Part shown: piece after piece, positions 17,036-27,008 of the stretch | Position numbering within the stretch: position 1 is the stretch's first letter | How the letters are laid out: the number at the start of each line of letters is the position of its first letter | Assembly: GCF_014201135.1 (NCBI RefSeq) | Contig: NZ_JACHDR010000001.1 | Location: forward strand, 1,674,001 to 1,738,000 | DNA: 64,000 nucleotides | Direction of reading: 5' to 3' | From: Neomicrococcus aestuarii | Lineage (GTDB): Bacteria > Actinomycetota > Actinomycetes > Actinomycetales > Micrococcaceae | Program-made: the position numbers and the translations under genes | The notes under the pieces: generated by a model | What the model saw: the letters and a program-made list of their open reading frames with translations, nothing else | Database searches by the model: none | Told to the model about the DNA's origin: nothing

Positions 17036-18727
17036 GTGACAGAAACTCAGACTCCAGACCTGGAAATGACCGACCTCGCGATCGCTGGACGCGCAACGCT
17101 TCAGCCTATTACCGCCATTGCTGCAGCCGCGGGCATCGACGACGATGCGCTCGAACTGTACGGCAAGTACAAGGCCAAGGTTGACGTCTTCCGCACGAAG
17201 GAAAGCCCAGCGACGCTCGGCAAAATTGTCCTTGTTACCGCCATGTCACCGACGCCAGCCGGCGAAGGAAAATCAACCACGACGGTTGGCCTCGGTGACG
17301 CACTCGCCCTTGAAGGTCAGAAGGTAGTGATCGCTCTTCGCGAGCCATCACTCGGTCCCATCTTCGGCATCAAGGGCGGTGCAGCCGGCGGCGGATACGC
17401 CCAAGTGCTTCCCATGGAAGACATCAACATGCACTTCACCGGCGACTTCCACGCCATCACGAGTGCCCACAATCTTCTGGCAGCCCTGCTGGACAACCAC
17501 ATCCACCAAGGCAATACGCTCAACATCGATCCGCGCCGCATCCAATTTCGCCGCGTGCTGGATATGAACGACCGCGCCCTGCGCAATGTGGTCATTGGCC
17601 TGGGCGGACCCACCGAAGGTGTGCCGCGCGAAAGTGGCTTCGACATCACCGTGGCCTCCGAGGTCATGGCCATCTTCTGCCTCGCCACCTCCATTGACGA
17701 CCTGCGCGAACGCCTTTCCAAAATCACCGTGGCCTATACCTATGACCGCACACCGGTCACCGCGGGAGACCTCAACGCTCAAGGCGCCATGACGCTGTTG
17801 CTCAGAGACGCCCTCAAGCCCAATCTCGTGCAGACCATTCAGGGGACGCCGGCGTTTGTGCACGGTGGCCCGTTCGCGAACATCGCCCACGGCTGCAACT
17901 CGATTCTCGCCACCAACACCGCCCGCGAATACGCGGACATCGTGGTGACCGAGGCCGGATTCGGTGCCGACCTTGGCGCCGAGAAGTTCCTCAACATCAA
18001 GGCCCGCTTCGCCGGCTTCAGCCCGGACGCAGCCGTCATTGTGGCAACCATCCGCGCGCTCAAGATGCACGGCGGAGTACCAAAATCTGATCTTGGCCAA
18101 AGCAACGACCAAGCCATCCGCGACGGCTTCTCCAACTTGAAGCGCCACATCGCCAACATCCGCAAGTTCGGCATTGAACCGATTGTGGCGATCAACCGTT
18201 TCACCACAGACACGGACTCGGAGCTCGAGATTGTTCAGGAACTCGTGCGCGGCGAAGGCGCCGAAGTTGCCGTTGCCAATATGTGGGCCGAAGGTGGCGA
18301 AGGCGGCCGGGACCTCGCACGCAAGGTCATCAGCGCCGCCCAGCAACCCAACGATTTCCACCAGCTTTACGAGCTTGATCTGTCCGTCGAGGAAAAGATC
18401 GAGACAATCGTCAAAGAGATCTACGGTGGCAGCGGAGTGGACTTTAGTGCGGCCGCGAAGAAGCGCCTCAAAGAAATTGCTGACAACGGCTGGGACAAGA
18501 TGCCGGTCTGCATGGCCAAGACGCAGTACTCGTTCTCAGATGACGCCACCAAGCTGGGTGCACCCACGGACTTCACGGTGTCCATCCGAGATCTTCAGGT
18601 TCGCACCGGTGCCGGCTTCATTGTGGCTATCACCGGGGCCATCATGACCATGCCTGGTTTGCCGAAGGAGCCGGCCGCACTGCGAATGGACGTGGCTGAG
18701 GACGGAAAGGCTATTGGCCTGTTCTAA
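17036..18727 (+). CDS. fhs: Formate-tetrahydrofolate ligase
   Basis: A 563-residue ATP-dependent enzyme making 10-formyltetrahydrofolate from formate and THF, supplying one-carbon units. It starts at GTG 17036 behind AAAGGAGGG. Visible motifs are the P-loop [38 protein letters not shown] and the C-terminal [19 protein letters not shown]. Length is normal. A terminator follows immediately. Confidence 0.96.
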   Translation: MTETQTPDLEMTDLAIAGRATLQPITAIAAAAGIDDDALELYGKYKAKVDVFRTKESPATLGKIVLVTAMSPTPAGEGKSTTTVGLGDALALEGQKVVIALREPSLGPIFGIKGGAAGGGYAQVLPMEDINMHFTGDFHAITSAHNLLAALLDNHIHQGNTLNIDPRRIQFRRVLDMNDRALRNVVIGLGGPTEGVPRESGFDITVASEVMAIFCLATSIDDLRERLSKITVAYTYDRTPVTAGDLNAQGAMTLLLRDALKPNLVQTIQGTPAFVHGGPFANIAHGCNSILATNTAREYADIVVTEAGFGADLGAEKFLNIKARFAGFSPDAAVIVATIRALKMHGGVPKSDLGQSNDQAIRDGFSNLKRHIANIRKFGIEPIVAINRFTTDTDSELEIVQELVRGEGAEVAVANMWAEGGEGGRDLARKVISAAQQPNDFHQLYELDLSVEEKIETIVKEIYGGSGVDFSAAAKKRLKEIADNGWDKMPVCMAKTQYSFSDDATKLGAPTDFTVSIRDLQVRTGAGFIVAITGAIMTMPGLPKEPAALRMDVAEDGKAIGLF

Positions 18728-18774
18728 TTTCACGCCCCTAATCTCATGGCTCTAATCCCGAGGCCGTAAAAGCG

Positions 18775-18828
18775 AAGGGTGGGCTGACTTGCAACGATGT
18801 CTCGTTGACAAGCCGGCCCACCCTTTTT
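18775..18828. terminator. Bidirectional terminator between fhs and ino1
   Basis: AAGGGTGGGC pairs with GCCCACCCTT, with additional inner pairing (ACTTG/CAAG), followed by TTTT on the plus strand. It lies between the convergent genes fhs and inositol-phosphate synthase and may serve both. Confidence 0.75.
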
Positions 18829-18848
18829 GCTGCTAGAACAGCAATGGC

Positions 18849-19934
18849 TTAGCGCTCGGTGACTCCAGCGATGAAGTCTTCGACCTTCTGCTTAGCAATG
18901 GAGTCCTCGTACTGCTCTGGTGGGGACTTCATGAAGTAAGAGGATGCCGAGAGGATCGGTCCGCCGATGCCGCGGTCCAGTGCAATCTTCGCTGCACGGA
19001 CGGCGTCGATGATGACGCCTGCGGAGTTCGGGGAGTCCCACACTTCGAGCTTGTACTCGAGGGAGACCGGAGCGTCGCCGAAGTTGCGGCCTTCGAGGCG
19101 AACGAACGCCCACTTGCGATCATCCAACCAGGCCACGTAGTCCGAAGGACCAATGTGCACGTCGCGGTCGGAAAGATCTGCGGACGTGTTGGAGGTGACT
19201 GCCTGAGTCTTGGAGATCTTCTTCGATTCCAAACGCTCGCGTTCCAACATGTTCTTGAAGTCCATGTTGCCGCCCACGTTGAGCTGGTAGGTGCGGTCCA
19301 GGACCACGCCGCGGTCTTCGAAGAGGCGAGCCATGACGCGGTGCGTGATGGTGGCGCCGATCTGGGACTTGATGTCATCGCCAACAATAGGAACGCCGGC
19401 TTCGGTGAACTTGTCAGCCCATTCCTTGGTGCCCGCGATGAACACGGGGAGGGCGTTGACGAAGGCAACCTTCGCATCGATCGCTGCCTGAGCGTAGAAC
19501 TTGGCGGCTTCTTCGGATCCAACCGGCAAGTAGCAGACCAGAACGTCTACCTTGTTGTCCTTGAGGACCTGAACAACGTCAACTGGCTCTGCGTCAGATT
19601 CTTCGATGGTCTCGCGGTAGTACTTGCCGAGGCCGTCGAGGGTGTGACCGCGCTGAACGGTGACGCCGGTCTGTGGGACGTCGGCGATCTTGATGGTGTT
19701 GTTTTCGCTCGCAAGGATGGCATCGGCAAGGTCGAGACCAACCTTCTTGGCGTCGACATCAAATGCGGCAACGAACTCAACGTCGTTGATGTGGTACTTG
19801 CCGAATTCAACATGCATCAGGCCGGGAACGGTATCGCCAGCGGTAGCGTTCTGATAGTACTCAACACCTTGTACCAGTGAGGTGGCACAGTTGCCCACGC
19901 CCACGATGGCCACGCGAATTGGATTGCCCGACAC
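18849..19934 (-). CDS. ino1: myo-Inositol-1-phosphate synthase
   Basis: A 361-residue NAD-dependent enzyme that converts glucose-6-phosphate to inositol-1-phosphate, the first step toward mycothiol and phosphatidylinositol. The start is GTG 19934 with AGGAG six bases upstream. The NAD-binding motif is [15 protein letters not shown], and the bacterial/archaeal-type sequence [15 protein letters not shown] and [19 protein letters not shown] are characteristic of actinobacterial Ino1. Confidence 0.96.
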   Translation of the reverse strand: MSGNPIRVAIVGVGNCATSLVQGVEYYQNATAGDTVPGLMHVEFGKYHINDVEFVAAFDVDAKKVGLDLADAILASENNTIKIADVPQTGVTVQRGHTLDGLGKYYRETIEESDAEPVDVVQVLKDNKVDVLVCYLPVGSEEAAKFYAQAAIDAKVAFVNALPVFIAGTKEWADKFTEAGVPIVGDDIKSQIGATITHRVMARLFEDRGVVLDRTYQLNVGGNMDFKNMLERERLESKKISKTQAVTSNTSADLSDRDVHIGPSDYVAWLDDRKWAFVRLEGRNFGDAPVSLEYKLEVWDSPNSAGVIIDAVRAAKIALDRGIGGPILSASSYFMKSPPEQYEDSIAKQKVEDFIAGVTER

Positions 19935-20097
19935 TCATTGCTCCTAAGAAAACCTGAATACTTCGGCTCCAGCGCGCAAATAATTACCGCAGATTGAGCC
20001 TCATTGATTCTAGTGCACTTAGCGTTGTTATTATTCCGGGTTCCTCTCAGCGCGAAGTGCCGCAACCCCGCTTTTGGCTTTTGGGGAGGCGGTTTTG

Positions 20098-20110
20098 AGT
20101 ACGACGACGC
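20098..20110 (-). repeat. Dispersed motif core downstream of the gene at 20149
   Basis: AGTACGACGACGC, the reverse form of the motif core, in the spacer between ino1 and the gene at 20149-21111. Confidence 0.4.
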
Positions 20111-20148
20111 CTGGTTCCGTGAGCGGTCCCGTTGCGTCAGTGAGGGGT

Positions 20149-21111
20149 TCAGCGGGGTTTGACCGCTACAAAATGGTTGATCCATTCCGCTCCGGCCGCG
20201 TTTGTCACGGCCTTCCACACGGCCAGATTCCGATCATTTACAACGTTAACCGTTTGATTTTGGCGCAATGCACGCAATGACGGGCCCAGCCATTGTGTTC
20301 CACGTGAAACATTGACAACCTCTGAGCGTTGCCATTCGTAAATGAGCTCTGGCGATTCCCAACCGGCTGAGATGTAACGCAGCGGCCCCTCGAGTGCGAG
20401 GTTCGCCACTAATTCACGCATCCCGTTCTCAAGGGACTCCGCATTCTGATCCTGGCGGTACTCAGGGGCAATCAAAACGTTCGGCTCGAAACACGCATTC
20501 TGAGGGCGAAGGGAACCCAGCCATTCAAAAGCGTGGCCCTCAACCCGCACTCCAGCATCAACTAAACCTTTTTCGGTTGAATTTGGGAGGAGGGTAGAAC
20601 TGACGAGACACAATCGTTGGGCTTCAGCGAGCCAACGCAGCCGACCCGCGAGCGTCGTGTGGCTCGTGGGAAGGCGCGAGGATCCCAGAATGAGGTCAGC
20701 GAATGACAACACTGAAGATCCTTCAATAGCCAGGACCACTCCGCCGCGCGGATGCGGCGAATTGATGGCGTCGGCCAAAATACGTTGAGTGTGGGGATCC
20801 CACAGATCCGTGATCACTCTGCGGTCAGCACGTTGGTGGTGCACCCAGGTGGCGCCCGTGCGCTCAGCGATCCACCCCACACGGAATTCGCTCGAGGACT
20901 GTGCGCGGATATGAGGCCAGGCTTCGGTGGCAAACTCGAGCCGCTCTTGTTCTGTCGGCGCGGAGATGGCGAGGGCGACTGCACGTCCCAGGACGCCCGC
21001 GTTGTATGCCTCAGCGACGCAGAGTGCCTGAAAATCTGTGCGCGCCCACGCGGCCGCGGTTCCTAGAGCGGGTCGAGCCGCTTGTTGCAAAACTTGCCGA
21101 GCTTTTGTCAT
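20149..21111 (-). CDS. Unrecognised protein of about 320 residues
   Basis: I do not recognise a family. The likely start is ATG 21111 (MTKARQVLQQAARPALG); the frame stays open upstream but that part is Cys/His-rich and atypical. The protein appears soluble, with no signal peptide or clear membrane segment. The middle has WVHHQRADRRVITDLWDPHT and a serine-rich stretch VLAIEGSSVLSFADLILGSS. The C-terminus includes GPLRYISAGWESPELIYEW. A degenerate parS lies within the gene and encodes NVSRGT. It is divergent from the membrane glycosyltransferase gene and follows ino1 in the opposite reading order. Confidence 0.6.
   Translation of the reverse strand: MTKARQVLQQAARPALGTAAAWARTDFQALCVAEAYNAGVLGRAVALAISAPTEQERLEFATEAWPHIRAQSSSEFRVGWIAERTGATWVHHQRADRRVITDLWDPHTQRILADAINSPHPRGGVVLAIEGSSVLSFADLILGSSRLPTSHTTLAGRLRWLAEAQRLCLVSSTLLPNSTEKGLVDAGVRVEGHAFEWLGSLRPQNACFEPNVLIAPEYRQDQNAESLENGMRELVANLALEGPLRYISAGWESPELIYEWQRSEVVNVSRGTQWLGPSLRALRQNQTVNVVNDRNLAVWKAVTNAAGAEWINHFVAVKPR
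20296..20311. promoter_or_regulatory. Degenerate parS site, 20 kb from the dnaA region
   Basis: TGTTCCACGTGAAACA matches parS at 15 of 16 positions. It lies inside the coding region 20149-21111, about 12 kb from the next nearest site. Confidence 0.7.
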
Positions 21112-21215
21112 GGCGCCCTTCCCTCTCGTTGCACAGTAGGTGGCTAGGGTTGCCTGACAGTGAATGTGATGTGAACAAGTCGAGACGCCTAAGTGATATT
21201 GGCTAGTGTGGAGAT

Positions 21216-22808
21216 ATGAAGGAGCCACGACGGACATCCCCCACGCGCCACGAGCGCAGCGAGTCTTCGCGCAGCTCCGAATCGAACGCCCCTGACTCGA
21301 AGGGTTCCGTTTCACACGGCCCTGTTTCGCGCGGTCCCAAGCAAGGGCCGCTGCGCATCACCGTCCCCACACGAAACGATCGCTTCTTGTCCCGCCTGAC
21401 CGAAGTGATCGGCGGACCCCTGGGTCGCTTCACGGACCCAGGCCGCGTCAACCCGGGAATCTTCACGGTGCAGCGCGTTCTGGTGATCCTGACGGTCATT
21501 GGAATCCTCGGGGCGATCCTTGCCAAAAACATGTGCCGCACTCAAGGCTGGGGCGGACTGAACTCCTATCAGTGGGCCTGCTACTCAGACTGGTCTGCGC
21601 TCTTCCACGCCCGCGGGTTCGCCGATAACGCCTTCGCTCCCTTCACCGGGGGTGAACTGTTCGAATACCCCGTCCTCATGTCCGTGGTGGCGTCGGTAAC
21701 GGCCTGGCTCACGCCGGGCGGAGACGCTTTCGGTGGACAGTTCAACCGCACGCTCGCGTACTTTGACATCAACCTGTTCTTCGTCGCCCTGCTCTGGATC
21801 CTGACGGTCATCGTCACCAGTAAGACCGCGGGCCGGCGCCCGTGGGACGCGGCGATGATCGCGGTAGCACCGGGCATGATGCTGGCCACCACCATCAACT
21901 GGGATATGTGGGCCGTCGCCGCCCTGGCTGTGGCACTGCTCTTCTGGTCTCGGGACAAACCCTTCGTGGCCGGCATCTTTATAGGTCTCGGCACGGCAAC
22001 CAAGCTTTACCCCATCCTGTTCCTAGGCGCCGTCATTGTGCTGGCTATCCGCACGGGAAAGTACAAGCCCCTTATCTGGAATGTGGCCGGAACGGCCGTC
22101 GCGTGGATTGCCGTCAACATCCCGTTCGCCCTTGCCGACTTTGACGCGTGGTCCTACTTCTTCGAGTTCAGCCGGGACCGAGACGCAGGATACTCCTCCA
22201 TTTGGTACGCCTGGAACCTCGGCGCTGCCAACGTTCCCGGTATGCCGCTCATGAGCGCCGAGTTCATCAACAAGGCCGGATTCTGGGGCTTCGCACTAGC
22301 CTGCGTGCTCATTGCCGTCCTCGCGCTCGTCGCGAAGCAACGCCCACGACTCTCCTCAATCCTGTTCTTGATCGTGGCCAGCTTCGTCCTCTTCAACAAG
22401 GTCTACTCGCCACAATTCGTGGTCTGGCTAGTACCACTCGTCGCGCTTGCGTGGCCCCGCTGGAGAGACTTCCTGATCTGGCAACTCTTTGAAGTCCTGC
22501 ACTTCTGGGCCGTCTGGTTACACCTCTGGGCGCTCTTCGCGCAGTGGGAACCACAGCACTCCTTCCCGCCAGCTTTCTACGTCTACGCGGTGATCGCGCA
22601 CATCCTCGCCACCGTCTGGATCATGGGCAAAGTGGTCATGTCCATCCTTGACCCCAGCACGGACCCTGTCCGCCGCGTGGGACAAGAGGATCCGCAAGCC
22701 GGCCCCTTCGCCGGGCAACCGGACAAATTCAGTTGGGCCATCCTGTCCCGCTATCTCACCGGGCCCAAAGCATCCTCCCGCGAGCGTGAAAACAGTACTT
22801 CCAGCTAA
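21216..22808 (+). CDS. Membrane glycosyltransferase of the GT87 (mannosyltransferase-like) family
   Basis: A 530-residue polytopic membrane protein. The first 70 residues are Ser/Arg-rich and cytoplasmic; roughly ten or more hydrophobic segments follow. Features include ATTINWDMWAVAALAVALLF, GLGTATKLYPILFLGAVIVL and YSPQFVVWLVPLVAL, typical of polyprenyl-phosphomannose-dependent GT87/DUF2029 enzymes in actinobacteria that build cell-envelope glycans. The acceptor is unknown. Confidence 0.8.
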   Translation: MKEPRRTSPTRHERSESSRSSESNAPDSKGSVSHGPVSRGPKQGPLRITVPTRNDRFLSRLTEVIGGPLGRFTDPGRVNPGIFTVQRVLVILTVIGILGAILAKNMCRTQGWGGLNSYQWACYSDWSALFHARGFADNAFAPFTGGELFEYPVLMSVVASVTAWLTPGGDAFGGQFNRTLAYFDINLFFVALLWILTVIVTSKTAGRRPWDAAMIAVAPGMMLATTINWDMWAVAALAVALLFWSRDKPFVAGIFIGLGTATKLYPILFLGAVIVLAIRTGKYKPLIWNVAGTAVAWIAVNIPFALADFDAWSYFFEFSRDRDAGYSSIWYAWNLGAANVPGMPLMSAEFINKAGFWGFALACVLIAVLALVAKQRPRLSSILFLIVASFVLFNKVYSPQFVVWLVPLVALAWPRWRDFLIWQLFEVLHFWAVWLHLWALFAQWEPQHSFPPAFYVYAVIAHILATVWIMGKVVMSILDPSTDPVRRVGQEDPQAGPFAGQPDKFSWAILSRYLTGPKASSRERENSTSS

Positions 22809-22830
22809 CGGGAAGTCGTCCGCTGGGATG

Positions 22831-22847
22831 AGCTGCGTCGTCGTACT
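22831..22847 (+). repeat. Dispersed motif copy (AGCTGCGTCGTCGTACT)
   Basis: A consensus copy in the 101-bp gap between the GT87 gene and the ABC ATPase gene, identical over 17 bases to the copy at 34651-34667. Confidence 0.6.
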
Positions 22848-22909
22848 GCATCACCGAGTTCATCCCGCAGGGTGGTTCGCCAGCGCAGGAATGTTCCTAG
22901 GCTGGAAGC

Positions 22910-23842
22910 ATGATTCAGGCTCAACAACTCACTAAGCACTACGGCACCAAAACCGCCGTAAGCGGCGCGACGTTCACGGCGCACGCGGGCAAAGTTACCG
23001 GATTCCTAGGGCCCAACGGTGCGGGCAAATCCACCACCATGCGCATGGCCATGGGAGTTGATAAGCCTTCTGAAGGCAGCATCACCATCAACGGCAAACC
23101 GCTCGCCGCACATAATGCTCCGCTGCGTGAAGTAGGCGCCCTGTTGGACGCTCGCGCGGCACACCCCAACCGCAGCGCTCGCGCACACTTGAGCGCCCTC
23201 GCTGCCACCCACGGCATCCCGAAGAAGCGCGTCAACGACGTTTTGGAGCTCACCGGCATCGCAGCCGTGGCCCACAAGCCCATCAAGGGGTACTCGCTGG
23301 GTATGGGCCAGCGCCTCGGTATCGCCGGCGCACTCCTGGGTGATCCAGAGACCCTGATTTTCGACGAACCCGTCAACGGCCTGGACCCGGAAGGCGTGAA
23401 ATGGGTGCGCCAGCTCTGCCGCGCTCTCGCCGCCGAGGGCCGCACCGTGTTTATCTCCTCCCACCTCATGAGCGAAATGGCGCAGACCGCGGACCATCTT
23501 GTGGTGATCGGTCGAGGCCGCGTCATTGCTGATGCCCCTATCGATCAGCTGCTCAACAGCACGGGCGATCACCGCGTACGGGTGCGCACCGATGCCGCCG
23601 CACAGCTCGTGGGCGCGCTCAACGGCCCGGGCGTCACTATTGTGGAGCGCGATTCCACGCTCCTTGAAGTTTCCGGGCTTTCATCCCGTCAGATCGGCCA
23701 ACTGGCCCTCGAAAACCGCATCCTCGTCACCGAGCTAACCCCGGTGGCGGTCACCCTTGAGGACGCGTACCTCAACCTGACCAAGACGGAAGTGGAATAC
23801 CAATCCGGCGAAACTCTCGACGCCGCGGAGGGAAGCAAGTAG
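22910..23842 (+). CDS. ABC transporter ATP-binding protein
   Basis: A 310-residue ATPase with Walker A GPNGAGKST, a variant signature region YSLGMGQRLGIAGALLG and Walker B LIFDEPVNGLDPEG. The fused C-terminal region of about 90 residues resembles DrrA/BcrA-type exporters. It is followed 2 bp later by its permease and then a two-component system, an arrangement typical of drug or peptide efflux modules whose expression is controlled by the adjacent regulators. Confidence 0.9.
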   Translation: MIQAQQLTKHYGTKTAVSGATFTAHAGKVTGFLGPNGAGKSTTMRMAMGVDKPSEGSITINGKPLAAHNAPLREVGALLDARAAHPNRSARAHLSALAATHGIPKKRVNDVLELTGIAAVAHKPIKGYSLGMGQRLGIAGALLGDPETLIFDEPVNGLDPEGVKWVRQLCRALAAEGRTVFISSHLMSEMAQTADHLVVIGRGRVIADAPIDQLLNSTGDHRVRVRTDAAAQLVGALNGPGVTIVERDSTLLEVSGLSSRQIGQLALENRILVTELTPVAVTLEDAYLNLTKTEVEYQSGETLDAAEGSK

Positions 23843-23844
23843 TT

Positions 23845-24726
23845 ATGAGCACTCAAACCATCAACCCTGACGGCCTGCAAGCCAACGCTCCCGCCACCTA
23901 CCGGCGCTCGGAGCTGGGCCACAACAACTCCTTTGGCGGCGTCATCCGTAGCGAGCTCATCAAGCTACGTAGCCTGCGCTCCAACTGGATCCTGATCATC
24001 ACCTCGATCTTGCTCTTCGTGGGTATTGCCGCGCTCTCCACGTGGGCGTTCGCGTCATTCATCGACGAAATCTCCAGCGCCGCAACCACCGGCGACGTAC
24101 CCGCTGAAGCCACCGGCGAAGGTGCCTTCAACTACATGGCGTCCGGCGGATGGCAGCTCGCGGTGTTGCTGTTGAGCTCCCTTGCGGTCATCAACATCAG
24201 CTCCGAATTCGTCACCGGTGCCGCCCGCACCACGTTTGCGGCAACACCGCGCCGCTGGCCCGTTTACTGGGCGAAGGCGCTGATTGTGGCGCTGTTGACC
24301 TACGTGCTTTCGGTCGTGGGCATCCTAGCCTCCGCGGGCATTGTGGAAGTGATCGCTCAGCAATACGGCTACGGCCAGGACTTCTCGAGCGAGGCCTTCC
24401 AGAAGGCGCTGTGGTGGACTCCATTCGCGGTCATGATCATTGCGCTCATGAGCTACGGCATTGCCGCGATTCTGCGCAACTCTGTAGGTCCCATCATGAT
24501 TGTGGTGGCCGTGGTGTTCGTGCTGCCGGTGGCGCTCTCCGTCTTCCAATCTGACATCACCCAGAACATCGTCAAGTGGCTCCCCACGTCCCTGGCCACG
24601 GTGGTCATGGACCAGTCCATGGGACAGATTGATGTGGAATTCGTACCGGCCCTCATAGCGCTCATCACGTGGGCTGTAGTGCCACTGGTTGCCGGCGCGA
24701 TCCTCACCCAGCGCCGCGATATCTAA
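23845..24726 (+). CDS. ABC transporter permease (ABC-2 type)
   Basis: A 293-residue membrane protein with about six hydrophobic segments and the N-terminal IRSELIKLRSLRSNWILI typical of ABC-2 permeases. SSEFVTGAARTTFAATPRR is the usual cytoplasmic loop. It pairs with the ATPase at 22910-23842. The exported substrate cannot be told from sequence. Confidence 0.88.
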   Translation: MSTQTINPDGLQANAPATYRRSELGHNNSFGGVIRSELIKLRSLRSNWILIITSILLFVGIAALSTWAFASFIDEISSAATTGDVPAEATGEGAFNYMASGGWQLAVLLLSSLAVINISSEFVTGAARTTFAATPRRWPVYWAKALIVALLTYVLSVVGILASAGIVEVIAQQYGYGQDFSSEAFQKALWWTPFAVMIIALMSYGIAAILRNSVGPIMIVVAVVFVLPVALSVFQSDITQNIVKWLPTSLATVVMDQSMGQIDVEFVPALIALITWAVVPLVAGAILTQRRDI

Positions 24727-24791
24727 GCACGTATCCACATTCGGTATGGGGGGCGCGCGAGAGCGTGCCCCCACTTTCGTAGGCTAGAGAC

Positions 24792-26165
24792 ATGTCAGCA
24801 ACACCCACCCCCTCACTCAACGAGGTCTTTGACCGGCGACGGTGGCCCATCGTGCGCTTTTTGCGCCGCCATCCCGTCATCACGGATCTCTTGGTGTGTG
24901 CTGTCTACCTGTTTTTGAGCGCTACTCCGCTCTTGTTCTTAGTGGAGGGCGCTCAGAGTTGGGCGCTGGTCCTGAGCATCGTGTTCGTAGTGGGCGTGCT
25001 GTTGTTCTTTAGGCGGCGGTGGCCGCTCGCGCTGTTCGTCCTGGTGCTGGCTCTAGAGCTGTTGCTAGTAGTGGTGGATCAGAACTCGACCACCAGCGGC
25101 TTGGGCACCATGATCATGCTGTACACCGTGGCCACGAAATACCGTCCGCGCCGGTCCTTCGTCCTGGCAACCCTGGCCAGTGCCCTGATTGTGGCGGGGA
25201 TTTGGCTGAACATTGACCGCCTCATGGGCGATCCCGAGCTGAATAACCCCGAAATGGGCGGCGAAGTCAGCCCGGTGCTGATCATGGTGCTGGTGGGTTT
25301 CACCATTTTGATGTCCAACTACTTCGTCACCGGCATCGGATCGTGGGTGCGCAATAACCGCATTCACGAGGCCGAAATCGCGAACTGGGGTCTGAAAATC
25401 CGGGAGCTCGCGCAAAACCAGGAACGCACGCGCATTGCCCGCGAAATGCATGATGTGGTGGCGCACTCCCTCTCCGTCATGATCGCCCTCTCCGACGGCG
25501 CGCGAATTGCCCTCAAACGCAATCCTGACAAGGCCAGCGAGGTTCTTGAGGACATCAGCGGTACGGGCAGGACGGCGCTCGCTGACATGCGCCGCATGCT
25601 GTCCGTATTGCGCGAGGACTCGAACTCGCCGTTGGCGCCGCAGCCGTCCCAGGAGTCTTTGCGGGACATGTTGGAGGGCTTCCGAAAAGCGGGCATGCCG
25701 CTCACGTTCACGCAGTCAGGGCCGGCAATTCACGCCGATCCCACGCTCGAGCTAACCATTTTCCGCATCATTCAGGAGTCGCTCACGAATTCCTTGCGTT
25801 ACTCTCCCACGGCCACCGAGGTTCACGTGCGGGTGGACCGGACGGACACGCACGTGACGTTGTTGGTGTACGACGACGGAGCTCACGCAGGTGCCCCTCG
25901 TTACGGTTCAGAAGCCACGGCTCCCGTGACGCGAACGAGTGCCGGCCAAGGTTCGGGGCAGGGGCTCAAAGGTATTGCGGAGCGCGCGGCCATGTACGAC
26001 GGCACGCTCGAGGCCGGTCCCGCGGGAGACGGCGGCTGGCGCGTGCTCGTGACGTTGACGCTTCCCGTGCATTCACCGAGTGACTCCAGCCACGCCCCCG
26101 CGGGGGCGGATCTGCGCACGTCTCCATTGAAAATTCATCGTTCTAAGACTGAGGATGCCTCATGA
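24792..26165 (+). CDS. Sensor histidine kinase (NarL/DesK type)
   Basis: A 457-residue membrane kinase. Several hydrophobic segments occupy the first 185 residues. The HisKA_3 dimerisation box is ARIAREMHDVVAHSLSVMIA with the phospho-acceptor His at residue 220, and an HATPase domain follows (FRIIQESLTNSLRYS, GQGSGQGLKGIAERAAMY). The extracellular part is minimal, as in sensors that detect membrane stress. It overlaps the response regulator start by 4 bp. Confidence 0.92.
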   Translation: MSATPTPSLNEVFDRRRWPIVRFLRRHPVITDLLVCAVYLFLSATPLLFLVEGAQSWALVLSIVFVVGVLLFFRRRWPLALFVLVLALELLLVVVDQNSTTSGLGTMIMLYTVATKYRPRRSFVLATLASALIVAGIWLNIDRLMGDPELNNPEMGGEVSPVLIMVLVGFTILMSNYFVTGIGSWVRNNRIHEAEIANWGLKIRELAQNQERTRIAREMHDVVAHSLSVMIALSDGARIALKRNPDKASEVLEDISGTGRTALADMRRMLSVLREDSNSPLAPQPSQESLRDMLEGFRKAGMPLTFTQSGPAIHADPTLELTIFRIIQESLTNSLRYSPTATEVHVRVDRTDTHVTLLVYDDGAHAGAPRYGSEATAPVTRTSAGQGSGQGLKGIAERAAMYDGTLEAGPAGDGGWRVLVTLTLPVHSPSDSSHAPAGADLRTSPLKIHRSKTEDAS

Positions 26166-26980
26166 CCGCGCACGAATCGACCACGAACCAACACCTGAAC
26201 ATCTTGCTGGTGGATGACCAGCGTCTTTTGCGCATGGGCTTCCGGCTCATCCTTGAGGGTGAGGACGACTTCACGGTGGTCGGTGAAGCTTCGAACGGCC
26301 GCGAAGGCGTGGAAATGACGGAGCTGCTGGCACCGGACATTGTCCTCATGGACGTGCGCATGCCGGAAATGGACGGCATCGAAGCCACGCGCCGCATCGC
26401 CGCAGAATACCCGGAGGTCAAGGTCATCATTCTGACCACCTTCGATGTGGACGAATACGCCTTTGCAGGCCTACGGGCTGGCGCGTCAGCGTTCTTACTC
26501 AAAGACGTTGAACCCGAAGAACTGGTCTCCGCGGTGCGCGTGGTCGCAAGCGGCGACGCCGTCGTAGCCCCTCGTGTCACCCAGCGCTTGCTCGAAACCT
26601 ACGTGCGCCCCGTCACCCCGGGAGCGGCAAGCACCCAGAGCAACCCGGGGTCACCCTACGCGGGTGGAAACCTAGCCGAGGGCGGTCACCGGACGGCACC
26701 AGGCGGCGTCGTACCTTTTGCAGGCGGAACCGCCGCAGCGCCTCACCCGGCGCATTCGGGGCCGGGCGGGGATCTCACCCCGCGCGAAATGGAAGTGCTC
26801 GGAGCCATCAGCGAGGGGCTCTCCAACGCCGAGATCGCCTCACGCTTCTTCCTCTCCGAGGCCACCGTGAAAACTCACGTGCGGCGCATCCTGACCAAGC
26901 TTGACCTGCGCGACCGCGTGCAGGCCGTGGTCTACGCGTACGAGCACGGATTGGTGGTTCCGGGCTCGAATGGGAGCTGA
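26162..26980 (+). CDS. Response regulator, LuxR/NarL family
   Basis: A 272-residue regulator with a receiver domain (phospho-acceptor Asp at residue 64 in VLMDVRMPEMDG) and a C-terminal LuxR helix-turn-helix (LTPREMEVLGAISEGLSNAE). A Gly/Pro-rich linker of about 60 residues between them makes it longer than the usual 210-220. It probably controls the ABC transporter upstream. Confidence 0.92.
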   Translation: MTAHESTTNQHLNILLVDDQRLLRMGFRLILEGEDDFTVVGEASNGREGVEMTELLAPDIVLMDVRMPEMDGIEATRRIAAEYPEVKVIILTTFDVDEYAFAGLRAGASAFLLKDVEPEELVSAVRVVASGDAVVAPRVTQRLLETYVRPVTPGAASTQSNPGSPYAGGNLAEGGHRTAPGGVVPFAGGTAAAPHPAHSGPGGDLTPREMEVLGAISEGLSNAEIASRFFLSEATVKTHVRRILTKLDLRDRVQAVVYAYEHGLVVPGSNGS

Positions 26981-27008
26981 AAAGCGCGGGAGTTGTTAAG
27001 CTCGTTTC

